DNA of 64,000 bases from Vreelandella titanicae BH1 (GTDB taxonomy: Bacteria; Pseudomonadota; Gammaproteobacteria; Pseudomonadales; Halomonadaceae), in the NCBI RefSeq assembly GCF_000336575.1, contig NZ_AOPO01000008.1, positions 62,001 through 126,000 on the forward strand. Direction: 5' to 3'. The position numbers and the translations under genes were made by a program. Positions within the stretch are counted from its first letter, which is position 1, and the number at the start of each line of letters is the position of its first letter. The notes under the pieces were generated by a model. That model did not search any database and was not told the DNA's origin. It saw nothing but the letters and a program-made list of their open reading frames with translations. This document shows, piece by piece, positions 10,086 to 18,426 of this stretch.

Positions 10086-10240
10086 TTAATGCTGAGTCTC
10101 TGCCCATAACTTTTCTACCTCTTCGACGGGCATCTGTTCGATGTCCGCGATTGTCTGATCATCCATTTCTGTGCGAGCGAGCAGCTTCCGAGCCGCGTTG
10201 CGTTTGCTTTCCTGAGTACGTTGCCCACTTCACTGAAGCC
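10086..10240 (-). pseudogene. C-terminal remnant of an Rpn-type nuclease gene
   Basis: On the minus strand the last 39 codons read AARKLLARTEMDDQTIADIE and on to VEKLWAETQH before a stop at 10086. An in-frame TGA sits shortly upstream. The pattern of a charged helix followed by ARxLL...D.xxIAxIxxxxxEEVxxL is the usual tail of Rpn-family (recombination-promoting nuclease, PD-(D/E)XK transposase-like) proteins. It can be compared with ARNLLQEGADPQFVAKVTGL at the end of the Rpn gene near 41.3 kb. Only this scrap remains. Confidence 0.55.
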
Positions 10241-10276
10241 TTTCTTGCTGTCCTTTCTTAAAACCCAAGCATTTAT

Positions 10277-10345
10277 TACTCCAGCCAAAGACATTGGTAG
10301 GGGGTAGCAATGGCATCAACATGACCCAGGTCATGCTCGTAGCCT
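10277..10345. repeat. Short repeated element, first copy
   Basis: The stretch with ACTCCAGCCAAAG, a purine-rich GGTAGGGGGTAG and ATGACCCAGGTCATG recurs in diverged form at 14700-14782, downstream of the DMT transporter gene. Its final part recurs again at about 20010-20035, in front of the second DUF427 gene. TGACCCAGGTCA is a near-perfect palindrome. The copies mark boundaries of duplicated modules in the island. Confidence 0.5.
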
Positions 10346-10433
10346 AAAGTTTGATGAGGAGAACATGGGATTCAACGAACTTTGCTGCTAGGCTCATTTT
10401 ACTAGAGCTAAAAAAGCCGCAGGGAACAACCTA

Positions 10434-10826
10434 ATGCCACATGCACCTCGCATCGAACTCCACCCCTTTAGCCAGCGCGTGCAGGTGCATGTTGATGGCA
10501 AACTGCTTGCTGACTCTACCCAAACTCTCGAACTCCGCGAAACCGGCTATCCGCCACGCCACTATTTCCCGCGCGAAGATGCGCGGATGGATTTGCTTAC
10601 CACCTCAGAAACGACCACCCATTGCCCATTTAAAGGCGACATGGTGTATTGCTCGCTGGGCGAAAACCAAGACATTGCCTGGAGCTACGAGCAGCCGATT
10701 GAAGGGATGGAAACGCTAGCGGGTAGGGTGGCGTTTGGTGGGGAAGAGAACGAATTTTGGATATGCAGCCTAATGGAAATTAATTCTCCAAAAGAATCAT
10801 GGGCTTGGAAGAATATGGCAGGCTGA
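10434..10826 (+). CDS. DUF427 protein with an extra C-terminal tail
   Basis: The first ~106 residues are a DUF427 domain (IELHPFSQRVQVHVDGKLLA, then PPRHYFPRED, TTHCPFKGDMVY and DIAWSYEQP). Function is unknown; the fold is small and beta-rich. A near-identical gene lies at 20126-20452 and stops right after the equivalent GEEESE. Here the frame runs on for 23 further codons (from FWICSLMEI) into the attC-like element at 10768-10893. The tail is probably an accident of fusion rather than a domain. Confidence 0.8.
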   Translation: MPHAPRIELHPFSQRVQVHVDGKLLADSTQTLELRETGYPPRHYFPREDARMDLLTTSETTTHCPFKGDMVYCSLGENQDIAWSYEQPIEGMETLAGRVAFGGEENEFWICSLMEINSPKESWAWKNMAG

Positions 10827-10893
10827 ATTTTCCGAAAAAAGTGCCAGCACGCTCATTCAATCATAGAACGCGCCGTCTAATACGCTGCTAGGG
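10768..10893 (+). repeat. attC-like element, VCR length (126 bp)
   Basis: The element starts with an inverse-core-like GCCTAAT and ends with a core-like GCTAGGG (one base off GTTAGGG). It encloses the dyad TGGCAG...TGCCAG region and a TCTAATAC box next to the core. A homologous element lies at 24475-24599. The core is the exact complement, apart from one T to C change, of the CCCTAAC inverse core of the next site at 11642. That is expected if both belong to one cassette. It overlaps the 3' end of the DUF427 gene. Confidence 0.5.
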
Positions 10894-10921
10894 CAATGCG
10901 AGTAGAGCCAAAGGGAAAGTT

Positions 10922-11629
10922 ATGGCAAACATAGGCTCAACGGAATTCTTCATAGACGTTCCCAGTTTGCCGCGTGATGAATTTGAGAGGTATTCAACGC
11001 AATTATTTGATGACTGGGAGAGTTACGTTGACGGTGTTTTAAAGCTGCCAGACTACTCTATCGCCCTGGAAACAGAAGAAGGGTCAGTCAAGGCTGTTGG
11101 CAGAGTTGCAGCTGCCCTTGGCATGTTATACATCGGTATTGGCCAATACGGGTCTTTCATCAGCGGCCTTGAGACGATAAATAGACAGGTACGTGATGTG
11201 GGGGATTACCTTTCGGATCGCGCAGCTGCTCCATTTGAGAAAAGTAGCAAAAAGCCAAGGGTTAAAAAGAGGGGAGAGTCGCTGGCACGGTTAAAGACTC
11301 TTTTCGCTAAAGTTCAACGTGGGGAAATGACCGTTGATCAAGCCATGAAAGAGGCTGAGTCCGTTTTTGGCGATGAACTCGAAGAAGCGCCAGAATTCGT
11401 AAACGCTCTTGAAGATTCATTAGCAAAGGCACCTTTGCTCCCCCGTCAAATTAAACTTCCTTTAGTTGACGCTTTAGGAAATGACTTAATTTCGGAGGGC
11501 AAAAAGCGAAGGGAATCATCACGTCCATCCCAACCACCCCAGCCAACTCCAGTTCCGGAACACTACCGAGTGGAGTTGTGGAGAGAGAGTAAAAAGTCGA
11601 AACGGAATGTAAGAGTGTCGAAATGGTAG
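10922..11629 (+). CDS. Cassette-borne protein of unknown function
   Basis: I do not recognise this 235-residue protein. It has a short hydrophobic stretch (AVGRVAAALGMLYIGIGQYG, about residues 57-77), then a basic, charged middle (KKPRVKKRG) and a helical acidic part. The C-terminal ~40 residues are Pro/Ser/Arg-rich and look disordered. The gene lies between a core-like GCTAGGG at 10887 and an attC-like site at 11642, so it appears to be an integron-type cassette gene. It precedes a second cassette gene on the same strand. Confidence 0.65.
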   Translation: MANIGSTEFFIDVPSLPRDEFERYSTQLFDDWESYVDGVLKLPDYSIALETEEGSVKAVGRVAAALGMLYIGIGQYGSFISGLETINRQVRDVGDYLSDRAAAPFEKSSKKPRVKKRGESLARLKTLFAKVQRGEMTVDQAMKEAESVFGDELEEAPEFVNALEDSLAKAPLLPRQIKLPLVDALGNDLISEGKKRRESSRPSQPPQPTPVPEHYRVELWRESKKSKRNVRVSKW

Positions 11630-11641
11630 TGGGGGCCGAAT

Positions 11642-11726
11642 CCCTAACAAGGACATCAAATTCGTTCCGGCTTGCGGCCATCACCGGACGTCCCTGTTGG
11701 GTCGCCGTTTATTGCTGGCGTTATGC
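11642..11726 (+). repeat. attC-like site
   Basis: Inverse core CCCTAAC (11642-11648) and core GTTATGC (11720-11726) bracket an imperfect palindrome. Reading inward, ACATCAAATT on the left matches the complement of TTTATTGC on the right with an extra base on the left arm, the usual attC asymmetry. The core provides the ATG of the next gene. Confidence 0.6.
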
Positions 11727-12256
11727 GAAAAAAACTGGGAGAGCGTGTGGAGCTATATACTGTTGATCGTTTGGGCACCTTGGCAGAGGGGAGCACCTGC
11801 CAATTACAGCATTACAATGACGTGAGCCCAGAAGTGTTAGCAGAGCACTCCAATTCGCTGTTTCCCGATGGGCTCTCTCGCCATGGTGAAATGTACTTTC
11901 TAAGAGCGGAGTCCCAAGTCCAAGCGATAAATCCAATGCTCGAGCTTTTTTTTGAGCAGGTGCGTAGAGCGTCATTCCCTGATAAACCTTCGAGAATGCA
12001 GAGTATGTTCGCGGTTGACTGTTTATCTAGTGTCCGAGATTTTAAAATCAGGTTTAAAGCGCTTGAACTGCCAGTCTATAAAGTGAAAGCTGAAACGGTT
12101 TTTAGGGCTGACATGGGGCTTCTATATGGCGGGAATTCAGCCTTAGTAACTTCGTGGTTTGCTTCGCAGTATTGGAAGGGCGAAGCTGGGCCTGAGCAAC
12201 CCTTTTGGGAATGGGTGCTGAAGTGCCCAGTAGAGATTGGTGAGAGGATCGCATAA
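11723..12256 (+). CDS. Cassette-borne protein resembling DUF2441 proteins
   Basis: I place the start at the ATG at 11723, inside the cassette core, giving 177 residues (MRKKLGERVELYTVDRLGTL...). An in-frame start at 11672 would lie inside the attC site and is unlikely. The middle (FFEQVRRASFPDKPSRMQSM, then FAVDCLSSVRDFK) resembles DUF2441-type proteins, small poorly characterised proteins with a possible ADP-ribosyltransferase-like fold. This assignment is by memory of pattern and tentative. The stop codon lies inside the GCATAAC inverse core of the next attC-like site. Confidence 0.6.
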   Translation: MRKKLGERVELYTVDRLGTLAEGSTCQLQHYNDVSPEVLAEHSNSLFPDGLSRHGEMYFLRAESQVQAINPMLELFFEQVRRASFPDKPSRMQSMFAVDCLSSVRDFKIRFKALELPVYKVKAETVFRADMGLLYGGNSALVTSWFASQYWKGEAGPEQPFWEWVLKCPVEIGERIA

Positions 12257-12326
12257 CCACGGGCTGCCGAACCACTTTTCCGGCGCGTTGCGCCTCCAAA
12301 TCGGCCGCTGAGCACAGGCGTTAAAT
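12251..12326 (+). repeat. attC-like site
   Basis: Inverse core GCATAAC (12251-12257) is the exact reverse complement of the entry core GTTATGC of the same cassette (11720-11726), as expected for a circularised integron cassette. The exit core GTTAAAT (12320-12326) fits the GTTRRRY consensus. Between them is a palindromic region with a GGCGC-GTT-GCGCC hairpin. A decayed recD tail begins 11 bp later. Confidence 0.7.
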
Positions 12327-12336
12327 CCCATTTAAC

Positions 12337-12676
12337 CCACTAAACCTCCCTAGTCACCGCATCATTCCAATATCCCTCGTTTGGCCTTGATCAGAGTGAG
12401 TCATTCGCGGGCGCGGGTGATGCCGGTGTAGACCAACTCGCGGGAAAAGGAGGATGGGGTTGGGTGTAGGTGGTAGCAGCAGGGAGGTGTGCAGAAACTC
12501 TGAGCCCTGGGGTTTGTGTATCGTCATCGCGAATATGGTTTCTACCGCGTGCAGACGAGAAGGTAGCACCCAGTTGATGTGTTTTTCCGGGTCGCTGGTC
12601 GGGTATGCACCGCGTAGTAATGATTTATCCGGGATGCACGGAACCGGCATTGTGAGAGTAATGCCGATATTGCCAA
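12337..12676 (-). pseudogene. Decayed recD 3' fragment, copy 1
   Basis: The minus strand is clearly homologous over about 340 bp to the last ~115 codons of the intact recD (27230-27575). Recognisable blocks include HKPQGSEF (helicase motif V/VI region) and WVLPSRLHAVET. Small insertions and substitutions have broken the frame. Homology ends near the recD stop codon. It is a truncated duplicate, not an active gene. Confidence 0.85.
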
Positions 12677-12727
12677 CTGAACAACTAGGCTGACAGAGGG
12701 GAATTACCCTCTGTCTGAGGTTCCAGA

Positions 12728-13651
12728 TTAACGATATTCACTAACCTTTTGAGATTTCATTGCCGACGAAAGCGTAAGGAAGTCCGCCAGTTGCTGGGTG
12801 GCACGCTTCTGTGACGCCTGAACCATCAAGAGTTCCACCATCGGCAGCTCCGGAAATCCCTCCCGCTTGCCTAGAATAATGTGGTCTTCAGCAAGCGCAC
12901 TGGCGGGAAGCACACCGATGCCGAGACCTGCTGATACAGCGGCACGAATATTGTCATAAGAGGCGCTAGTATAGGCACTGTAGCCGTACTTCTGGTGCTG
13001 ATCCAATGCAGCGAGCGCCGCGCTTCGGTAGCAACAGCCGTCAGGAAAGATAACAAGTGGTATATCAGACATACGGTCAAAATCATGCCGTTGCGTGGAC
13101 ACCCAGTGGAGAGGCTCTCGCCGCAGCAGATGACACTGCCAGCGCGGGTCGCTTGGCGTGAAGTCTCCCACACACTTAAAGATGGCGAGATCAAGGCCGC
13201 TGTTATCGAGTTGGAGGAGCAGTTGCGAGGAAAGCGCAGAGACAACTTCCAGGCGCAGATTGCGGTTTAGCTCGGCGCACCGAGAAATAGCGCCATGTAG
13301 ATCCACCACCTTGAAATCATCGGGAACGCCAATCAGCAAGCGTCCGGAAATTTCCGGTTGTTGCATGGCACTCACCGCCTCAGACGTACGGGCAAGTATC
13401 TCATTGACGGCGGGAAGAAACCGCTCTCCGTCTGCCGTCAAGCCAAGGATATGACCTTGGCGACGCTCAAGTAACTTACAGCCGAGTATTTCCTCCAGCC
13501 GCTTCAGACTTTGCGTGACCGCAGACTGGCTGCGGTACAACTGAAGACCTGCCTGCTGAAAACCATTGCCTTCGGCCAACAGTACGAAAGCGCGCAGGTG
13601 TTCCAGCGTGACTCGCCTATCGCCCAAGGGGGAAGGTTGGCAATCAAACAC
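12728..13651 (-). CDS. LysR-family transcriptional regulator
   Basis: This 307-residue LysR protein has its HTH at residues ~14-60 (RVTLEHLRAFVLLAEGNGFQ and SAVTQSLKRLEEILGCKLLER) and a full effector domain. It is divergent from the DMT transporter at 13788 and probably controls it. An in-frame ATG lies further in; the start used gives a slightly long N-terminus (MFDCQPSPLGDRR). Confidence 0.82.
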   Translation of the reverse strand: MFDCQPSPLGDRRVTLEHLRAFVLLAEGNGFQQAGLQLYRSQSAVTQSLKRLEEILGCKLLERRQGHILGLTADGERFLPAVNEILARTSEAVSAMQQPEISGRLLIGVPDDFKVVDLHGAISRCAELNRNLRLEVVSALSSQLLLQLDNSGLDLAIFKCVGDFTPSDPRWQCHLLRREPLHWVSTQRHDFDRMSDIPLVIFPDGCCYRSAALAALDQHQKYGYSAYTSASYDNIRAAVSAGLGIGVLPASALAEDHIILGKREGFPELPMVELLMVQASQKRATQQLADFLTLSSAMKSQKVSEYR

Positions 13652-13728
13652 GCTTCATCTCCGCATTGAACATTAATTCATCTAATTATGACCGGTTAAT
13701 AATTAATTTCCACTACATGTAACTCCCA

Positions 13729-13757
13729 TGCACCATCAGTTTCATGGTGATGGTGCA
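13729..13757. promoter_or_regulatory. 10-bp inverted repeat upstream of the DMT transporter
   Basis: TGCACCATCA and TGATGGTGCA are perfect inverted arms separated by 9 bp, located 31-59 bp before the transporter start. This is a good candidate operator for the divergent LysR protein, or a leader hairpin. Confidence 0.45.
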
Positions 13758-13787
13758 AAAGCAGGATGGCGCTTTTAAGGGGACTGC

Positions 13788-14675
13788 ATGAATAATTTCG
13801 TATTAACTGGTTTGGTGGTCATTTTCAGTATCGTTTGGAGTTCGGCATTTATAGCCGGTGCCATTGCACTGACTGATTTCGACCCCTTTACGCTGCTCAC
13901 CATCCGGTTTTTATTGAGTGCGTTACTGATGCTGCCCATTTGCCTTAGCTGCGGAGGCTTCCGGTTATCAACTCATGGGGATCGCATCGCTATCAGGCGC
14001 GGATTGCTGCTTGGCGTGCTTAACAACGCCCTTTACCTGGGGCTGAGCTTTGCCGCATTGCAGACGGTTCGCCCCCAGGTCGTTATTGTTATTGTTAGCT
14101 GCGCACCGCTGGCCACCAGTTTGCTATCAGCATGGTGGGGCGTAGAACCACTTTCCCCAATGAAGTTACTCGGCGCGGCGCTGGGGTTAGTGGGAGTGGT
14201 AGTCATTTCTGGCGTTGCTAGCGGAATGCAGGTTGATGTTTGGGGAGTGCTTATGGCAATCGGCGGCATGCTTGCCTTTGCCAGTGGAACCGTGTTCTTC
14301 CGCGGCCAAGGCGCAGGCCTTCCCGTCTTGCAGGCCAATTTCTGGCAATCCATTGCTGGTGCTATCGCTCTTCTACCCATGGCAATGGTGTTCGGGCAGC
14401 CGCTTGCCGTGCCTTCAACCGCTACGATGATAGCGATGACACATCTGGTACTTGTCGTCACCATCGGTGGAATGAGCCTCTGGCTTGTGCTGATCCGCAT
14501 CAGCGGCGCCTCGACGGCATCAAGCTATCACCTTCTTAATCCGTTCTTCGGCGTACTACTCGCTTATCTAATACTAGGGGAGCCGTTGCGCATGGCGGAT
14601 TTCATTGGTGCAGCGCTGATTGTAATTGGCCTGCTCCTTACCACCCAGGCAAGCGGGAGGGTAAGACAGAGTTAA
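13788..14675 (+). CDS. EamA/DMT-family transporter
   Basis: The 295-residue protein has ten predicted membrane segments in two EamA repeats, beginning VVIFSIVWSSAFIAGAIALT and ending in FIGAALIVIGLLLTTQA. Such drug/metabolite transporters usually export amino acids or metabolites; substrate unknown. A truncated paralogue covering the C-terminal ~40% lies at 19600-19976. It forms a divergent pair with the LysR gene. Confidence 0.85.
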   Translation: MNNFVLTGLVVIFSIVWSSAFIAGAIALTDFDPFTLLTIRFLLSALLMLPICLSCGGFRLSTHGDRIAIRRGLLLGVLNNALYLGLSFAALQTVRPQVVIVIVSCAPLATSLLSAWWGVEPLSPMKLLGAALGLVGVVVISGVASGMQVDVWGVLMAIGGMLAFASGTVFFRGQGAGLPVLQANFWQSIAGAIALLPMAMVFGQPLAVPSTATMIAMTHLVLVVTIGGMSLWLVLIRISGASTASSYHLLNPFFGVLLAYLILGEPLRMADFIGAALIVIGLLLTTQASGRVRQS

Positions 14676-14772
14676 CTATCAACGTCGAATCTTGCATAGA
14701 ACTCCATTACGCCAGCCAAAGGCAGAGGAAGGGGGGACGTGTGAAATAGATGGGGGATAAGTATGACCCAGG

Positions 14773-14963
14773 CCATACGGTGTGCTGAAACTCTGAGCTT
14801 TGAGATTTGTGTATAGTCATCGCGAACACGGTTTCTCTCGCGTGCAGGCGGGAAGGCAGCACCCAGTGAATGGGGTTTTCTGCGTCACTGATCGGAAAGG
14901 CGACTCGTAAAAGTGATCTTCCAGGCGCTCCTGCTGAAGAGCGGGTGAAGGTGATGCCAATAT
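14773..14963 (-). pseudogene. Decayed recD 3' fragment, copy 2
   Basis: About 190 bp on the minus strand match the recD segment at 27381-27574, for example VLPSRLHARETVFAMTIHKS compared with VLPSRLHAVETVFAMTVHKS in the intact protein. Upstream and downstream homology is lost. This is the second of three recD tail fragments in the island. Confidence 0.85.
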
Positions 14964-14973
14964 CGTGCAAGGC

Positions 14974-15129
14974 GTGGTATATCTAGCACCCTCGGAATGC
15001 GCAGAAAGCGGCTGGATATTCCGTACCGCGAGTAGTTTCATGCCTCAGGGCGGTGGAACCCGCATCCGCGTGATCTGTGTGAAGTATGTGTCTCCTCCGC
15101 GGATGAGATTGCAGAGAGCTGGCCGCTGA
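14974..15129 (+). pseudogene. Possible remnant of a short-chain dehydrogenase C-terminus
   Basis: An open stretch reads VVYLAPSECAESGWIFRTAS and then PQGGGTRIR. This resembles the YLAS-x-EC-x-xTG end of SDR-family oxidoreductases. It starts abruptly at the edge of the recD fragment and lacks catalytic and cofactor motifs. The match is short and uncertain. Confidence 0.3.
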
Positions 15130-15207
15130 TGCTGATCCAAGGTTTGAAGCCTCGCTCATGAACAGAGTTTAGTGGTATTTTCAGGTCAAAAGCAGTATTG
15201 GTAGTTG

Positions 15208-16143
15208 CTAGTCAAAACAGGTGCGAGGATCAAATTTTTCTTTTATCTTATCTATATCAATGGATCCAAGTTTTATTTTTATTATTCTATCACTGTTGAA
15301 ACCAAGTAAGTCTGTAATGGGATGGCCATCGTTATTATAACCGTTGATGTTACTCAAAAAATTAACGTTGCTCTTCTCCTTGTCAAGGCCTCTGTGTCTA
15401 AATACACTATGCTCCGAATAGAATGTAAGTCCGATAAGAGTCAAGTCCGTATTGTTATTGTGTTTTGAAACATACTCGAAATTAATCAAAGCTTGCTTGT
15501 CAACTAAAAATGCGCTGGAGAGGCTGGATTGAAGTTTATAGCAGCTTCGATTCAAGATCTCTGACATAGCGTGTCCTGCTAAAGTTTCAGACCATAGGTT
15601 CTGTAATTTGTTATTTGTATATCGTTTGTAATTGAAATCAATATTCTCAGTTGGTAATTCTAGTTTTTCTAAGAAATTAAGATGCTGGTATAAAGGATCG
15701 CAATAACCATAGTGTTTAGGCACAATGGATGCTGATAACTTACCTTTACTATCATTTAAATTATCAGTCAATGGTAGCCAAAGAGTGCATCCTTCATCAA
15801 ATGCTCTTTGTTTTAAATATAAATCCTCATGAAAGCTCCAGTCTGATTTTGTGTTGTTTTTTAGTGTTAGAACCTTTGTGCCAACAAAGATTAAATTTTT
15901 GGAGTAAGTTAAATTAATTGCGTTTATAAATTTGTGAGAGAATAATAACTTTTGCACTTCTTTGCTGATGAGTATTTTTTCATTCAATGAATTTATCTTC
16001 TCATAATCTAAATTTTGTCCTTTTGTGTTTTCAAGTAATTCTATCATTAGGTCATTTCCTAAAATCCCATCAAGGAATATTACACCGGAGTTGTTGAAAT
16101 GTTTTAATGAAAGCGTCTCGGTGCTAGATTTTTTTGTTAACAT
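15208..16143 (-). CDS. Putative phytanoyl-CoA dioxygenase-like Fe(II)/2-oxoglutarate oxygenase
   Basis: A 311-residue protein from markedly AT-rich DNA. The segment TKSDWSFHEDLYL contains an HxD pair (His105, Asp107), the usual iron-binding start of PhyH-type Fe(II)/2-oxoglutarate oxygenases. CTLWLPLTDNLNDSKGKLS follows, like the 'WIPL-D-...-NG-L' strand of that family. A distal His/Arg is likely in the SVFRHRGLDKEKSNV region but cannot be fixed. An AAGGTGG ribosome site precedes the start. It is the last gene of a three-gene operon with a second 2OG oxygenase and an MFS transporter. Substrate unknown. Confidence 0.55.
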   Translation of the reverse strand: MLTKKSSTETLSLKHFNNSGVIFLDGILGNDLMIELLENTKGQNLDYEKINSLNEKILISKEVQKLLFSHKFINAINLTYSKNLIFVGTKVLTLKNNTKSDWSFHEDLYLKQRAFDEGCTLWLPLTDNLNDSKGKLSASIVPKHYGYCDPLYQHLNFLEKLELPTENIDFNYKRYTNNKLQNLWSETLAGHAMSEILNRSCYKLQSSLSSAFLVDKQALINFEYVSKHNNNTDLTLIGLTFYSEHSVFRHRGLDKEKSNVNFLSNINGYNNDGHPITDLLGFNSDRIIKIKLGSIDIDKIKEKFDPRTCFD

Positions 16144-16154
16144 GGTTCCACCTT

Positions 16155-16187
16155 AAATGGCTTGTAACGTTTGGCTACAAGCCATTT
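16155..16187. terminator. Perfect 12-bp hairpin between the two oxygenase genes
   Basis: AAATGGCTTGTA and TACAAGCCATTT form a perfect stem with a 9-nt loop. The T-run (TTTTTTT) follows on the plus strand. On the minus (coding) strand only three Ts follow, so for the operon it may act as a partial terminator or processing/stability hairpin. Confidence 0.55.
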
Positions 16188-16196
16188 TTTTGAGAT

Positions 16197-17177
16197 TTAT
16201 TTGATCCAAATTCGCATTAAGTGGCGTGATGGATCCATGAAGTCATCGCGATAATGTAAGACTTCATAGTTATTGATAAAAACTGCAGCATCTTCTTCCA
16301 AGCGCATTTTGAGCATATTGTCTGGGTTGTCTACGATATGCATAAGAGCATCTATAGCTTTTAAGAGCTCATTGTTTTGGCGACCATACTTAAGTTCATG
16401 CCCTTTATGAATAGAATCAAGCCTAAATCTTACTGGTACATCATCACCAAAAATAAATGCATCAATGCACTCATTTTCTTTATGATGAGTAAACGAGCTT
16501 GGGACTCTAAAAGTTGCGGGTATGCCAGTCAGAGTTTTAACAATCCAAGCGTGCTCTGGATCACGAATAAGTTTTTGACGTAATGCTGCTGCATTGCAAA
16601 AGCGATTTACGCCTCCACCGCATTCAGCAGGTTTAATACAGTGAAGAGCAAAATTTCTTACTGGCTTTTCATAGAATGCAGTATCTGTATGATAGTCTGC
16701 CTCTCCTTTGCCTTCTGAAAAGGTTTGGTAAGACGCTTTTTTTTCTTTACGATCCATTATATCCCAAACAACTTGACCTGTTGATTTGTCAGCTGCTAAA
16801 GGAAGGCCCAATGCAAGTGATATTGCAGCAAATCCTATGCATTGATCAGTATATGAAAATTGCTTTAATCCCATTTTCTTGATATGCATAAGATGATACT
16901 TGGAATGTGTAGCCTGACAAAAAATGGCTTCTATTAGTCTAAGAACAGGATTTTCATTTAATAGCTCTTGTCTAAACTGTTCGGTCAAAAGCTGTTCTGT
17001 AATAATTAGCTGTTGAGAGCAGTTAGCATAGTTGTACTCAGTAGCTAGCTTTCTGAAGCTACTTATGATGGCTTCCCATTCTATAAAGCTAAGATCATCA
17101 AGGTTAACGATGTTTAGCCTTTTTTCCTGATGAATGCTGAGTAGTTTTTGATATTTATCATTCGATATATTTAACAT
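16197..17177 (-). CDS. TauD/TfdA-type Fe(II)/2-oxoglutarate oxygenase
   Basis: The 326-residue protein contains the iron motif HTD (GEADYHTDTAFYE, His163 and Asp165) and the distal NNYEVLHYRD...R (His308, Arg318/Arg322) that binds iron and 2-oxoglutarate. These match TauD/TfdA and clavaminate-synthase-like amino acid hydroxylases, including the FALHCIKPAECGGG strand. It probably hydroxylates a small amine, amino acid or carrier-bound residue; the target cannot be told. Its start lies inside the end of the upstream MFS gene (20-bp overlap), showing co-transcription. Confidence 0.75.
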   Translation of the reverse strand: MLNISNDKYQKLLSIHQEKRLNIVNLDDLSFIEWEAIISSFRKLATEYNYANCSQQLIITEQLLTEQFRQELLNENPVLRLIEAIFCQATHSKYHLMHIKKMGLKQFSYTDQCIGFAAISLALGLPLAADKSTGQVVWDIMDRKEKKASYQTFSEGKGEADYHTDTAFYEKPVRNFALHCIKPAECGGGVNRFCNAAALRQKLIRDPEHAWIVKTLTGIPATFRVPSSFTHHKENECIDAFIFGDDVPVRFRLDSIHKGHELKYGRQNNELLKAIDALMHIVDNPDNMLKMRLEEDAAVFINNYEVLHYRDDFMDPSRHLMRIWIK

Positions 17178-18333
17178 TTTGCCTAGCCTCCTTACGGCTA
17201 TCTATAACTAAAAAAATAACGATCACCAAAATTACTGTTTGAAAAATGGCTACGAAAATGAGTGCTCCTAACCAACCCCAATGGTTGTAAGAAAAAGCTG
17301 AAAAAAATGCTCCTATAGTTCCTCCTCCGTAATAAAAGAAAAGATATATGCCGCTGGCAAAATTAGCTGGAACTTCCTGCGCTCTACTCACCATCTCAGT
17401 CGTCATAATCTGCATGCTATATGTGCTTATGGAAAAGCCTATTACGCCAATAATTATGAAGTTGAAATTACTTCCCATTAATGATAGTGAAGCCCATAAC
17501 AGAGATATAAACGTAACATAGAAAAACTTTTCTCTTTTTAAACAAAATAACTTTGGTATTAATAGTGTTACAACAATTGCCGGTAAAGATGCTAAGTATA
17601 TCAAGCCAATTTTGCTTGATGACTTGTTATATGGAAATTCAGCAAGCGAAAGGCCTAAGACAGTGAATATTGAGCTTTGAGATAGAAGTAGGCCAAAGCC
17701 TAAGACATATGCTATTAATAAGCGTTTTTCTAAAAATGCTACCTTCAAATAACTAATGTAGGGTGCTTTTTCCTGTTCTTTTTCAATCGATTTTATGTTA
17801 GCGCTTTGTGCTCTCTGTGCTATGAAGTAACATGCTAGTAAAAGAAATCCGGAACAAGATATAAATCCAATCTGCCAGCCTAGTAAGTCGATAGAGATAG
17901 CAGGGTAAAATCGGCTTAAAGTGCTACCAAATATCGTTCCTGCAACATAGTAGCCGACACATTTTTTTCGACTGTTTATGTCTTCAATTTTACTTAGTAT
18001 TTGTATTCCTGAAGTTAAAATGCATGGCAAGGTTATACCTTGTAAGAATCGTACGATAAACAACAATTCTAATCCCTTGCTTATAGCTATAATAATATTT
18101 AGCAATGCTAGAGTTAACACTCCGGCTATGATTGCATGCTGGGGGAGTATTTTTCTTGTTATTTTGCTAGCGAAGGGCGCCGTTATCATCATGCCTAAAA
18201 GGGTAGCCATGTTTAGCCATCCAGCCTCAGTTAGACCTGCGCCGTATCTAATAGACAGCCAAGGATAGATCGCTTGCAATTGGTATAAATTAAAGAATGT
18301 GCTTGTAGATACTAAAAGTATTAAAAGGCGCAT
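17158..18333 (-). CDS. MFS transporter of the oxygenase operon
   Basis: This 391-residue MFS protein of about twelve membrane helices (starting MRLLILLVSTSTFFNLYQLQ) resembles the YnfM-like exporter branch. The first gene of the AT-rich operon, it overlaps the TauD-like gene and is divergent from a LysR gene 93 bp away. Export of the hydroxylated product, or uptake of the substrate, is a reasonable inference. Codon use is AT-biased compared with flanking genes, suggesting horizontal origin. Confidence 0.78.
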   Translation of the reverse strand: MRLLILLVSTSTFFNLYQLQAIYPWLSIRYGAGLTEAGWLNMATLLGMMITAPFASKITRKILPQHAIIAGVLTLALLNIIIAISKGLELLFIVRFLQGITLPCILTSGIQILSKIEDINSRKKCVGYYVAGTIFGSTLSRFYPAISIDLLGWQIGFISCSGFLLLACYFIAQRAQSANIKSIEKEQEKAPYISYLKVAFLEKRLLIAYVLGFGLLLSQSSIFTVLGLSLAEFPYNKSSSKIGLIYLASLPAIVVTLLIPKLFCLKREKFFYVTFISLLWASLSLMGSNFNFIIIGVIGFSISTYSMQIMTTEMVSRAQEVPANFASGIYLFFYYGGGTIGAFFSAFSYNHWGWLGALIFVAIFQTVILVIVIFLVIDSRKEARQNVKYIE

Positions 18334-18426
18334 AAATTTACTCTCTTGTTGCTTCTTTTTCTAATATATATGGGCTATAATTTTATTGGAATGTCTTTTT
18401 TCCTATCACGGTGAGACTTTTTTGTT

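Noticed and set aside
12337..14963. recD fragments as separate small functional genes
   Set aside because: They align to the end of recD but have lost the frame, the motor domains and start signals.
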